A DNA stretch of 61,282 nt. Origin: Murimonas intestini. Lineage in GTDB: Bacteria; Bacillota; Clostridia; Lachnospirales; Lachnospiraceae. The stretch is from positions 1 to 61,282 of the forward strand of contig NZ_JANKBI010000026.1 of the NCBI RefSeq assembly GCF_024622195.1, given 5' to 3'. The notes beneath the pieces are model-generated. The model was not told the origin of the DNA. It ran no database searches and saw nothing but the letters and a program-made list of their open reading frames with translations. Positions 8,950-16,189 of the stretch are shown here, in pieces. The position numbers were made by a program, and so were the translations under genes. Every line of letters begins with the position of its first letter. Position 1 is the stretch's first letter.

Positions 8950-9156
8950 TCACGTTCTAAATTTTATGTTAAAATTATCTATCCCCACATTTTTAGATAA
9001 AAAAAGCCTGTGGAACATATTCGTTCCATAAGCTTTTCTTATATTTCTATTCAGTTTTGCTCCAGCCAGAATCTTAGCGGATTTCATATCGCTCTTTGCA
9101 GTCTCAATTCGATACAAGGCCAAATCTTTTTTTGTTCCAATGTCATTATGCTGCAT
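8950..9156 (-). pseudogene. HEPN-domain gene remnant (module 3)
   Basis: The first 30 residues are nearly identical to the intact HEPN protein at 10355-10774 (shared MQHNDIGTKKDLALYRIETA and SDMKSAKIL). The frame then departs into unrelated sequence that ends in a terminator hairpin. The catalytic half of the HEPN domain is missing. Upstream the matching MNT gene is also only a remnant (9146-9311). This is a duplicated toxin-antitoxin-like module that lost most of its coding sequence. Confidence 0.75.
9004..9035 (-). terminator. Rho-independent terminator inside the HEPN remnant
   Basis: A 13-bp stem (AAGCTTATGGAAC with GTTCCACAGGCTT, two mismatches) and 6-nt loop, followed on the minus strand by TTTTTTTATC. 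The A-run on the other side could let it act in both directions. It separates the HEPN/MNT array from the WYL gene. Confidence 0.75.
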
Positions 9157-9311
9157 TAAACAATTTTACTCCTTCTTTCTCCATATTTGAATAAAATGGA
9201 TATGCGCTTACCCGCTTTTTAAAATGCTCCTCACTTTTTGCTATGTGCTTAATGCCAATATCTGAATCCCTCGTATAATCACCTCTGGCATAAAATTTCT
9301 CCCATCATAAT
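9146..9311 (-). pseudogene. MNT nucleotidyltransferase remnant (module 3)
   Basis: The reading frame ARGDYTRDSDIGIKHIAKSE continuing to an end in EGVKLFNAA aligns with the intact MNT gene at 10764-11105, but two pieces are missing. One gap of 99 bp falls between the two copies of AATGTCAATATC seen in the intact gene (10869 and 10968). The other, of 97 bp, falls between two copies of CTGGCATA (11002 and 11099). Each deletion leaves one copy of the repeat, so slippage or recombination between short direct repeats is the likely cause. The GS motif and half of the DxD motif are lost, so no activity is expected. Confidence 0.75.
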
Positions 9312-9373
9312 AAAAGGTGCAGTTAAGAGGCCATCTATCATTACTTCACCAAAATAATCAAATTCTTCTGCTG

Positions 9374-9775
9374 TTACTTTTGGGGTTCTTCCTGCAGGTA
9401 CTCCTCTATGACCGTCAGAAACTCGCGTGCTCTTTCGTACTGCTCCTTTGCATCTTGCAAAGACACGATGAAAAAATCAGCATAATCTGTATTGTTCCTG
9501 ATCTGGAACGCCTGACTAATATATTTAGAAAACTTCTTGTCAAACTTTCCAGTCTTAGTATATTCTTTCTGAAAATATGCAATAACACCTGCATGTTTGG
9601 AAAAATCTTGACCCTCTATAGCCAGCAGTGCAAGCACAGCAGTAAACATTGCATAATAGGAGCGCCCGATAGAATCTTTGTAACTCCCAGCCCCTAAAAG
9701 TATCTTGGAGGAATGAAGCCTTTCTTTCGCCATGTCCAGACGATACTACATTAATTCTTTTCTATTGTCAGGCAA
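9374..9775 (-). pseudogene. HEPN-domain protein, nonsense-mutated (module 1)
   Basis: A 119-residue open frame from ATG 9733 is a HEPN domain (SIGRSYYAMFTAVLALLAIEG then QIRNNTDYADFF). Reading upstream in frame gives LPDNRKELM, then a TAG stop, then YRLDMAKERL, which is the expected HEPN N-terminus. The original gene therefore probably began at TTG 9775, overlapping the end of its MNT partner, and carries a stop at codon 10. Restart at ATG 9733 would give a protein lacking the first helix residues. Its partner MNT gene is frameshifted, so the pair is dead or nearly so. Confidence 0.7.
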
Positions 9776-10108
9776 CAATATCAACCCCTTCGTTTAGGAT
9801 ATTTCTATAGTAGGGCAAATCATTCTTATATTTTTCAAATTCATGAAAAGGAATGACTGTTGGAGAAACAATCGTTCCATACTCTAACTCAAGGTCAGCT
9901 GATACATCCCAGATTTTTTAAGCTTCTCCTGCAGATCAGCTCGGTCTCCCCGTACAATTCCCACAATATCAATATCTGAGTCCACCTGGTTATCTCCTCT
10001 TGCATAGGAGCCATAAAGCACAATCTTTACAATTTTATCTCCATAGATTGCACGATAAGTTTCAGCCATCTGGTGCAGAATGCTATTCAAGTCACTTCTT
10101 GTACACAT
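9768..10108 (-). pseudogene. MNT nucleotidyltransferase, frameshifted (module 1)
   Basis: The first 65 codons encode a minimal nucleotidyltransferase with GSYARGDNQVDSDIDIVGIV, the GSx10DxD active site. After LQEKLKK the frame runs into an early stop at 9884. Moving by one base at the A6 run gives IWDVSADLELEYGTIVSPTV and a natural C-terminus ending in GVDIVA at 9768. One missing A in the homopolymer explains the break. It could be a real mutation, a phase-variable tract or a sequencing error. In related MntA/HepT pairs the MNT protein is the antitoxin that modifies the HEPN toxin. Confidence 0.72.
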
Positions 10109-10133
10109 TTCGTTCCCCCCCTCTTCATAATTT

Positions 10134-10300
10134 CTTTTCAGACTTTATTAATATAATACCTGAAACACATCCCATTTAACAGCTTTTTTAATCCTGTTTT
10201 GATTCAGGACTTTTAAAGCATGATTGCTCTTCTAATATTCTCTTTACGAATATCAATTATCCTTAAAAATCCTTAAAATAACACCTCATTGGTCAGATCA
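10134..10300 (-). repeat. Promoter repeat, copy b, with extended flank
   Basis: Second copy of the module seen at 431-485. On the minus strand the -10 is TATTAT (10158-10153). The similarity to copy c (11230-11385) continues for about 150 bp past the promoter, through AATATCAATTATCC and CTCATTGGTCAGAT. It would drive the broken MNT gene of module 1. Confidence 0.6.
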
Positions 10301-10372
10301 TGCTTCTGTACTACCAGAACCCTGACGCCTATTTTAATGCTGCTTCTTACTTTTCTATCCACGTTTTTCTAA
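10285..10372 (-). pseudogene. ywbE 5' fragment
   Basis: The minus strand reads VRSSIKIGVRVLVVQK, almost identical to residues 5-20 of the YwbE-like protein at 195-389, and at DNA level shares a long block with positions 330-395. The start codon is lost and the frame diverges after about 22 codons. It shows that the ywbE region and the HEPN/MNT modules were duplicated together or exchanged pieces. Confidence 0.65.
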
Positions 10373-10774
10373 TCTTTTCCACACATATCTCTCTACTTGT
10401 ATAATCAGTTCTTCCGCCGTTCCTATTTGCTCCTCTGTTTCTTCCTTCGTTGCAATGTAGAAGTCATCATAATCGCTAGCATGACGTATTTCCTCTGCCT
10501 CAGCAATCCTTCTTCCCAGACTTCTGGAGAAAACTTCCGTTTTAACATAATTTTTATTGAAGTTTGCCAATGCATCCTTATGTCTCTTATATGCATTCCC
10601 ATCCAATGCATGTATTGCTGAAATTGCATGATAGATTCCATAATAGGCTCTATTATTCGCTCCTCTGAACTCGCCAGCTTCCAGAAGAATTTTAGCGGAT
10701 TTCATATCGCTCTTTGCAGTCTCAATTCGATACAATGCCAAATCCTTTTTTGTTCCAATGTCATTATGCTGCAT
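10355..10774 (-). CDS. HEPN-domain protein (module 2, intact)
   Basis: A 139-residue all-helical HEPN protein (NNRAYYGIYHAISAIHALDG at about 40-59). HEPN toxins of the HepT type normally carry an RX4-6H RNase motif. Here the corresponding place reads EIRHASDYDDFY (Arg97, His98, Tyr102), so the canonical spacing is absent; this is the variant common in PF05168-like HEPN proteins paired with MNT domains. It overlaps the end of the MNT gene by 11 bp, so the two are coupled. AAGGAG lies 12 bp before ATG 10774 and 9 bp before an alternative TTG 10777. Whether it is toxic is not known. Confidence 0.8.
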   Translation of the reverse strand: MQHNDIGTKKDLALYRIETAKSDMKSAKILLEAGEFRGANNRAYYGIYHAISAIHALDGNAYKRHKDALANFNKNYVKTEVFSRSLGRRIAEAEEIRHASDYDDFYIATKEETEEQIGTAEELIIQVERYVWKRLEKRG

Positions 10775-11105
10775 CAAACAATCTCACTCCTTCTTTCTCC
10801 ACATTTGAATAAAATGGATAAGCACTTACCCACTTCTTAAAATGCTCCTCACTTTTTGCTATGGGCTTAATGTCAATATCATTATCCATATTAAAATCAT
10901 AAGTCAATTCAGACAGTTCATGCCGAAATCTTTTAATTTCAATGTCCGTCAAATCCAATAAAATCATAATGTCAATATCTGAATCCCTCGTATAATCCCC
11001 TCTGGCATAGGAGCCATATAGAATAACAGATTTTAAATGCGTTCCATATATTTTTATTAATGCTTCAATATATTGGTTAAGTAAGGACTGAATTGTAACT
11101 GGCAT
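10764..11105 (-). CDS. MNT-type minimal nucleotidyltransferase (module 2, intact)
   Basis: A 113-residue nucleotidyltransferase with the GSx10DxD active site: G31-S32 in LYGSYARGDYTR, then D43 and D45 in DSDIDI. A third acidic residue is likely in NDIDIKPI. In the type VII toxin-antitoxin systems described for Shewanella MntA/HepT, this kind of enzyme transfers AMP to a tyrosine of the HEPN toxin. The gene order (antitoxin first) and overlap with the HEPN gene match. It is preceded by promoter repeat copy c. It is the only complete MNT gene of the three in this array. Confidence 0.82.
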   Translation of the reverse strand: MPVTIQSLLNQYIEALIKIYGTHLKSVILYGSYARGDYTRDSDIDIMILLDLTDIEIKRFRHELSELTYDFNMDNDIDIKPIAKSEEHFKKWVSAYPFYSNVEKEGVRLFDAA

Positions 11106-11229
11106 AAAATTTCTCCCATCATAGTAATTTGTAGTATTCAGACAATCTAAACACCTTCTCTCTGCACTTCCGGCAGAACTTAAATACTGGTATATACTGC
11201 TGAACTTCTTGTACGCATTTCGTTTTCCC

Positions 11230-11385
11230 TCTTCATACTTTTATCAGACTTGTTAATATTATACCTATGATACACCCCATTTAACAGGATTACTTAAAAT
11301 TCTTTATGCGATTATCAATTCTAAGTTATCCTCTAATATCCTTTAACTAACATCTCAATGGACAGATTAGGCTTCTATAAAGCAT
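11230..11385 (-). repeat. Promoter repeat, copy c, with extended flank
   Basis: Third copy of the promoter module, with a minus-strand -10 TATAAT at 11263-11258 and TGTTAA 17 bp upstream, 125 bp before the intact MNT gene. Downstream flank (relative to the array) resembles 10195-10300. Confidence 0.6.
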
Positions 11386-11443
11386 CTCTCTGTTTATTAT
11401 TAGCCTTAACTAAAATGTTGCTCCTACCAACTTTATATTTATA

Positions 11444-11596
11444 CTACCATAAACCTTTCATATCTTCAATCATTACTCTGGAATCAAAATCATATAACAT
11501 CCTGCTTAATCCAATCATACTATAGGGGATTATATTTCCGTATGCACTTGTGCGATACAAGGCCCGAAGCTGCGTTTTGAAAATATCTTCTCTTGT
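11444..11596 (-). pseudogene. Possible PTS enzyme I fragment
   Basis: An open frame of 50 codons without a start reads TREDIFKTQLRALYRTSAYG, which strongly resembles the stretch of PTS enzyme I (PtsI) before its conserved FPMI motif; the rest does not match. The sequence upstream has stops. With the aldolase relic next to it this suggests a lost sugar-metabolism locus. The match is by eye only. Confidence 0.45.
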
Positions 11597-11739
11597 CAGT
11601 TCCTACTTCCTTGACAGCCTTATCATACAAAAGATTTAATTGCTATTCCCTTAGTCAGCGCTGAAAAAAACGTTCCATACTTTCCTCCCTCATACTACAG
11701 GTCAGATTCAAAAAAATCTTTTATTGTAGTATAGTCATT

Positions 11740-11910
11740 TTATTCTGCCGCGCCTTCTATCCTGACATTTACCGCTTCATCCGGTACTCCTGATGTTCCA
11801 TGAAGTACCAATGGAACAGATAATTCCTTTGTCTGCTTTGGGTCTGTATAAGGATTTCCGTCACCGCCGTCCAAATCATCTTCCTTTCCCCCTACTTTGA
11901 AAATAGGCAC
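11740..11910 (-). pseudogene. Class II fructose/tagatose-bisphosphate aldolase remnant
   Basis: A 56-codon open frame joins two separated pieces of a class II aldolase. The VGGKEDDLDGGDGNPYTDPK segment belongs to the middle of the enzyme and VPLVLHGTSGVPDEAV to a region about 40 residues later, which carries the conserved HGTSG. The intervening part, with its metal-binding His, is deleted and both ends are missing. This is a pseudogene remnant of a GatY/KbaY/FbaA-like gene. Confidence 0.7.
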
Positions 11911-12001
11911 TACACAGGCTTACAAAATTGTACATTCCAAACAGCTAAAGGGTTATAAAGAGGGAAAGGATTGGGAAATTCATATTCCAGAAAAACCAAA
12001 A

Positions 12002-12033
12002 AGTCCTCAGAAGCATCTGCACTCCTGAGGACT
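12002..12033 (-). terminator. Terminator downstream of lysS
   Basis: Perfect 9-bp stem AGTCCTCAG/CTGAGGACT with a 14-nt loop. On the minus strand it is followed by TTTTTGGTTTTT. It ends the greA-lysS transcript about 120 bp after the lysS stop. Confidence 0.75.
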
Positions 12034-12150
12034 CAAATCATACACTATTCCTTTAATTCTCTACAAATTTTTATTTATCTGCTTTTTACTGGTACAAAAT
12101 TGGTACAATGGTACATTTTTTACCGCTCAAACACTCATTTTCAAAGCCGC

Positions 12151-14088
12151 TTAATACAGCTTCGCACCTGCCGGAATCCTGTCATCTACCATCAATAAAT
12201 TCAGCCCTTCTCTGCCATCTACCTCATGAACTGCTGATATCAGCATTCCGCAGGAATCAATTCCCATCATGGGTCTTGGCGGCAGGTTTGTGATTGCGAT
12301 ACAGGTCTTGCCAACCAGCTCTTCCGGCTCGTAATACTCATGAATACCGCTTAAAATCACGCGTTCCGCGTCTGTCCCGTCATCAAGAACGAACTTCAAA
12401 AGCTTCTTGCTCTTAGGTACCGCTTCGCAGGCTTTTACTTTGACAGCCCTGAAATCAGACTTACTGAAGGTTTCAAAATCTACCATCTCTTCAAATAACG
12501 GCTCGATTTTTACGTTAGAAAAATCAATCTTCTCCGGCGCTTTTTCAGCCTCCGCAGCTACTGATTTTTCCGGTGCGGCAGCTTTTTTAGAAGCATCCGT
12601 TCCTCCAATGCTCTTCATTGTCGGAAAGAGGAGCACATCGCGGATCGCCGGTGAATCTGTAAGCAGCATCACCATCCTGTCGATGCCGAATCCGATGCCG
12701 CCTGTAGGGGGCATACCGATCATCAGGGCATTTAAGAAGTCTTCATCTATAGAGTTAGCTTCCTCGTCTCCGGCTGCTTTTAAGGCTTCCTGTGCCTCGA
12801 AACGTTCCCTCTGGTCAAGAGGGTCATTCAGCTCGGAATAGGCATTTGCCATCTCCCGGCCTGTAATGAACAGTTCGAAACGCTCAGTGTAATCAGGATT
12901 TTCCGGTTTCTTCTTTGTCAGCGGTGAGATCTCTACCGGATGATCCATAACGAAAGTCGGCTGTACAAGGTGTTCCTCAACAAACTCTTCAAAGAGCATG
13001 CTCAGGATATCTCCCTTCTTATGCCTTGCTTCATATTCTATATGATGCTTGTCAGCGAGGGCTTTTGCCTCCTCATCTGTCTTTATCTCATTGAAGTCGA
13101 TGCCTGCATACTTCTTTACAGCATCCACCATCGTGATTCTCTCAAATGGCTTAGACAGATCTATTGTCACGTCTCCGTAAGTAATTACAGCAGTCCCGCA
13201 GACCTTTTCAGCTACGGTGCGGTACAGATTCTCTGTCAGGTCCATCATGCCGTGATAATCTGTAAATGCCTGGTAGAGCTCCATCAGGGTGAACTCAGGG
13301 TTGTGCCTTGTGTCAGTGCCCTCATTTCTGAATACACGTCCAATCTCATAGACACGCTCCATACCGCCTACTATGAGCCTCTTCAGATAAAGCTCAAGTG
13401 AAATCCTCAGATTAACGTCCTCATCCAATGCATTAAAATGAGTTGTGAACGGCCTTGCAGCAGCGCCGCCTGCATTTGCTACCAGCATTGGAGTCTCTAC
13501 TTCCATAAAGCCCTGTCCGTCCAGGAAATTACGGATTTCCCTGATGATCTGGGAACGCTTTATAAACGTATCCTTAACCTCAGGATTCATGATAAGATCC
13601 ACATATCTCTGACGGTAGCGAAGGTCTGTATTCGTCAGGCCATGGAATTTCTCCGGCAGAGTCTGAAGGCTTTTGGAGAGGAGTGTGACTGCTGATGCAT
13701 GGATGGAAATCTCGCCTGTCTTTGTTTTAAAGACTTCGCCCGTGATTCCCACAATATCACCAATATCCATTTTTTTGAATGCTTTATACACTTCTTCACC
13801 GACAGAATCCCTTGCCACATATGACTGGATGCTGCCTTTAAGATCCTGCACATTGCAGAAAGAAGCCTTGCCCATAACCCTTTTGAACATCATACGTCCT
13901 GCTATGGTTACGGTCCTGCCTTCCATCTCTTCGAAATTCTCTTTGATACAGGCACTGTGGTCCGTTACATCAAATTTTGTGATCTGAAATGGATCCTGTC
14001 CATTCGCCTGAAGCTCAGAAAGCTTCTCCCGGCGGATTTTGAGAATCTGATTCAAATCCTGTTCCTGTACATTCTTTTGTTCTGCCAC
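12151..14088 (-). CDS. lysS: Lysyl-tRNA synthetase, class II, with C-terminal tRNA-binding domain
   Basis: A 645-residue enzyme that charges tRNA-Lys. An N-terminal OB-fold anticodon-binding domain (about 50-160) precedes the class II catalytic core, with motif 2 at FRNEGTDTRHNPEFTLMELY and motif 3 at GIGFGIDRMVML. Most bacterial LysRS stop near residue 500. Here an Ala/Lys/Glu-rich linker leads to an extra EMAPII-like tRNA-binding domain of about 110 residues (FSKSDFRAVKVKACEAVPKS to the end), as in other clostridia. I prefer GTG 14088, 8 bp after AGGAG, over GTG 14097, whose ribosome binding site would overlap it. greA lies 16 bp upstream, so they form an operon. Confidence 0.96.
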   Translation of the reverse strand: MAEQKNVQEQDLNQILKIRREKLSELQANGQDPFQITKFDVTDHSACIKENFEEMEGRTVTIAGRMMFKRVMGKASFCNVQDLKGSIQSYVARDSVGEEVYKAFKKMDIGDIVGITGEVFKTKTGEISIHASAVTLLSKSLQTLPEKFHGLTNTDLRYRQRYVDLIMNPEVKDTFIKRSQIIREIRNFLDGQGFMEVETPMLVANAGGAAARPFTTHFNALDEDVNLRISLELYLKRLIVGGMERVYEIGRVFRNEGTDTRHNPEFTLMELYQAFTDYHGMMDLTENLYRTVAEKVCGTAVITYGDVTIDLSKPFERITMVDAVKKYAGIDFNEIKTDEEAKALADKHHIEYEARHKKGDILSMLFEEFVEEHLVQPTFVMDHPVEISPLTKKKPENPDYTERFELFITGREMANAYSELNDPLDQRERFEAQEALKAAGDEEANSIDEDFLNALMIGMPPTGGIGFGIDRMVMLLTDSPAIRDVLLFPTMKSIGGTDASKKAAAPEKSVAAEAEKAPEKIDFSNVKIEPLFEEMVDFETFSKSDFRAVKVKACEAVPKSKKLLKFVLDDGTDAERVILSGIHEYYEPEELVGKTCIAITNLPPRPMMGIDSCGMLISAVHEVDGREGLNLLMVDDRIPAGAKLY

Positions 14089-14104
14089 CGTCTTCACTCC
14101 TTAT

Positions 14105-14587
14105 TTATATCGATCTCTGAATTGCTAAAACTTTATATCTGATTTCTCCTGCCTGGGTCTCAACTGTCACTTCATCCCCGGCTTTTGCTCCTATCAGCGC
14201 TTTCCCTACAGGTGATTCATTTGAAATCTTGCCCTGAAGGCTGTTAGCCTCTGAAGAGCCCACAATGCGGTATTCCAGTTCTTCGTCATATTCCGCATCC
14301 AGCAGCTTTACAGTACATCCCACGCTGATTTTGTCCAGATCTACTTCATCCTCAACAACTACTTCAGCGTTTTTCAATATTTTTTCAATCTCTTCTATCC
14401 TTGCTTCAATATCCCTCTGCTCATCTTTAGCAGCGTCATATTCTGCATTTTCAGATAAATCGCCCTGTTCCCTTGCTTCTTTAATCTTCTGAGCAACTTC
14501 TTTCCTCTGCACTACCTTTAAATCATGAAGTTCATCCTCTAATGCTTTCAAGCCTGCATATGTGAGCAGATTTTTCTTTTCTTCCAT
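14105..14587 (-). CDS. greA: Transcription elongation factor GreA
   Basis: A 160-residue GreA: N-terminal antiparallel coiled coil (about 1-78) with the acidic tip in REQGDLSENAEYDAAKDEQ, and a C-terminal FKBP-like domain ending in PVGKALIGAKAGDEVTVET. It rescues backtracked RNA polymerase by stimulating transcript cleavage. Length is that of the family. It immediately precedes lysS, a pairing common in clostridia. Confidence 0.96.
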   Translation of the reverse strand: MEEKKNLLTYAGLKALEDELHDLKVVQRKEVAQKIKEAREQGDLSENAEYDAAKDEQRDIEARIEEIEKILKNAEVVVEDEVDLDKISVGCTVKLLDAEYDEELEYRIVGSSEANSLQGKISNESPVGKALIGAKAGDEVTVETQAGEIRYKVLAIQRSI

Positions 14588-14727
14588 TTCTTATTCTACA
14601 CCCTTTCAAGTCTGTTTTTTGGAACGCGGGACGTTCCTTCCACCAATAATCACAGTATTATATCCTATTGGCCCGCGATTGTCAACCATAATATATGAAA
14701 TCTTGCTCCTGTATATACCTGGAAAAA

Positions 14728-14834
14728 TTACTGTTCACTCCGTGACCAGCAACACGCTCCGTGATGCACACAAAATGCTGCATACAGCATTTTGGCGCTG
14801 CAAAACTCGGGATTTTCGCACTGCAATCCCCAGG
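14728..14834. repeat. Interspersed hairpin repeat, copy 1
   Basis: Begins with the imperfect palindrome TTACTGTTCACTCCGTGACCAGCAA, continues with ACGCTCCGTGATGCACA, then a hairpin CAAAATGCTG/CAGCATTTTG, then CGCTGCA and CTCGGGATTTTCG. The same layout recurs at 61173-61282 with a different hairpin sequence, and its first 27 bp at 55782-55808. It fills the dusB-greA gap. Confidence 0.7.
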
Positions 14835-14853
14835 ATTCTCTTGCCTTCCTGTT

Positions 14854-15825
14854 TCACTGCTTCCCTTCAAAATTTCCCTCAAGGAGCTTTTTCAGGTCAT
14901 CCATTGTCTCAATCTCATTGACCCGCTGGCGGAGCCTGGCTGAATGGGGATATCCGGCAGTATACCATGCTACATGCTTTCTCATCTCTCTCATTCCCGT
15001 ATACTCTCCCTTGCACTCCAGCAGTCTGGCAGCATGGCGCAGTATCATCTCTTTTACTTCTTCTATGTCAGGCCCCGGCAGCTCATTCCCTGTCTCCAGG
15101 TAATAATTGATCTCGCGGAATATCCAGGGATTTCCTCTGGCAGCCCTGCCGATCATGAGGGCGTCACACCCTGTTTCCTTAAGCATTGCTGCTGCGCTGG
15201 GTCCATCTGTCACATCTCCGTTACCAATCACAGGGATCTTTACAGCTTCTTTTACCTGCCTGATAATATCCCAGTCAGCTCTCCCTGAATAATACTGCTC
15301 TCTCGTCCTGCCGTGGACCGCCACTGCCGCGGCTCCGCAGCCCTCAGCTATACGGGCTATCTCCACCGCATTTACGCTCTTGTCATTGAAACCCTTCCTT
15401 ATTTTAATTGTCACAGGCTTTTTTACTGCCTTCACTACGCTTGTGATCAGTTCTTCTGTTAAACGGGGATTTTTCATCAGCGCTGAACCTTCTCCATTAT
15501 TAACCACCTTAGGTACAGGGCAGCCCATATTGATATCCAGGATATCAAAGGGTCTCTCCTCTATCCGGCGGGCCACTTCCCCCATAAGCTCCGGCTCTGA
15601 CCCAAACAGCTGCAGAGAGACGGGATTTTCTCCTTTCTCGATTTCCATAAGATCCTCTGTATTCTTATTATGGAAGGAAATGGCTTTTGCACTAACCATT
15701 TCCATGCATACGAGACCTGCTCCCATTTCCTTACAGAGCAAACGAAATGGCAGGTCGGTTACTCCTGCCATGGGCGCTAATACTAACTGGTTTTGTATAA
15801 CAGTATTTCCTATCTTAATCTTCAT
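14854..15825 (-). CDS. dusB: tRNA-dihydrouridine synthase DusB
   Basis: A 323-residue FMN-dependent enzyme that reduces uridines in the tRNA D-loop. The TIM barrel starts with LAPMAGVTDLPFR. The catalytic cysteine lies in DINMGCPVPKVVNNGEGSAL, and the FMN phosphate site is near IGRAARGNPWIF. The start is ATG 15825 with GAGAGG 4 bp upstream; the longer frame to 15864 runs into the DUF6145 gene. Its 5' end overlaps that gene by 11 bp. It belongs to the argF-birA-dusB run of minus-strand genes. Confidence 0.95.
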   Translation of the reverse strand: MKIKIGNTVIQNQLVLAPMAGVTDLPFRLLCKEMGAGLVCMEMVSAKAISFHNKNTEDLMEIEKGENPVSLQLFGSEPELMGEVARRIEERPFDILDINMGCPVPKVVNNGEGSALMKNPRLTEELITSVVKAVKKPVTIKIRKGFNDKSVNAVEIARIAEGCGAAAVAVHGRTREQYYSGRADWDIIRQVKEAVKIPVIGNGDVTDGPSAAAMLKETGCDALMIGRAARGNPWIFREINYYLETGNELPGPDIEEVKEMILRHAARLLECKGEYTGMREMRKHVAWYTAGYPHSARLRQRVNEIETMDDLKKLLEGNFEGKQ

Positions 15826-16150
15826 ATTCCTCTCCCAGGAAAAATACTTTATAATACATTTCAATAGCTTCCAAAAGCTCTCTTTTTGTATTCTGAAGTT
15901 CTTTTATCTTGAGGACACTCCCAATCTCATCATAAGAGAAATCTCCCTCTGACGCCTCTGTACGGAACTGCAGGTTGCCATCCTCATCAAATTCCAGCAC
16001 AAGTATCCCGCCAACATCCTGAGTATACAGGACACACATGATTTTCAGCTCGTCTTTTACACTGTCAGGCAGCGCATTAAAATTCTCGTCCAGGTAAAAT
16101 TTTTCTTCATATGCGCTTGCCGCACATAAAACCACATTATCTGAGTACAT
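15815..16150 (-). CDS. DUF6145 family protein
   Basis: A 111-residue acidic protein resembling the DUF6145 family of Lachnospiraceae (MYSDNVVLCAASAYEEKFYL at the start). No signal peptide, membrane span or catalytic motif is visible, and its function is unknown. AAAGGAG precedes the ATG. It lies between birA and dusB and overlaps dusB, so it is cotranscribed with tRNA and biotin genes. Confidence 0.75.
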   Translation of the reverse strand: MYSDNVVLCAASAYEEKFYLDENFNALPDSVKDELKIMCVLYTQDVGGILVLEFDEDGNLQFRTEASEGDFSYDEIGSVLKIKELQNTKRELLEAIEMYYKVFFLGEEYED

Positions 16151-16189
16151 GCTTCCTAACTCCTTTTTTCTGATTCTTATTGCTGTCTT

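Larger units (their letters stand above)
11106..12150. other. Gene-poor junction between array and lysS
   Basis: About 1 kb without an intact gene. It contains promoter repeat copy c, the two sugar-gene relics and the lysS terminator. At 12091-12115 the hexamer GGTACA occurs three times within 25 bp, with no evident role. The density of relics marks this as a decayed accessory segment. Confidence 0.6.

Noticed and set aside
9312..9373. Short minus-strand frame reading TAEEFDYFGEVMIDGLLTAP
   Set aside because: It resembles the start of a small antitoxin-like protein, but is too short and has no start signal to support even a pseudogene call.
12091..12115. Triple GGTACA repeat as an integrase attachment site
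   Set aside because: No integrase gene or matching second copy of the site occurs near it, and lysS has its own terminator in between.
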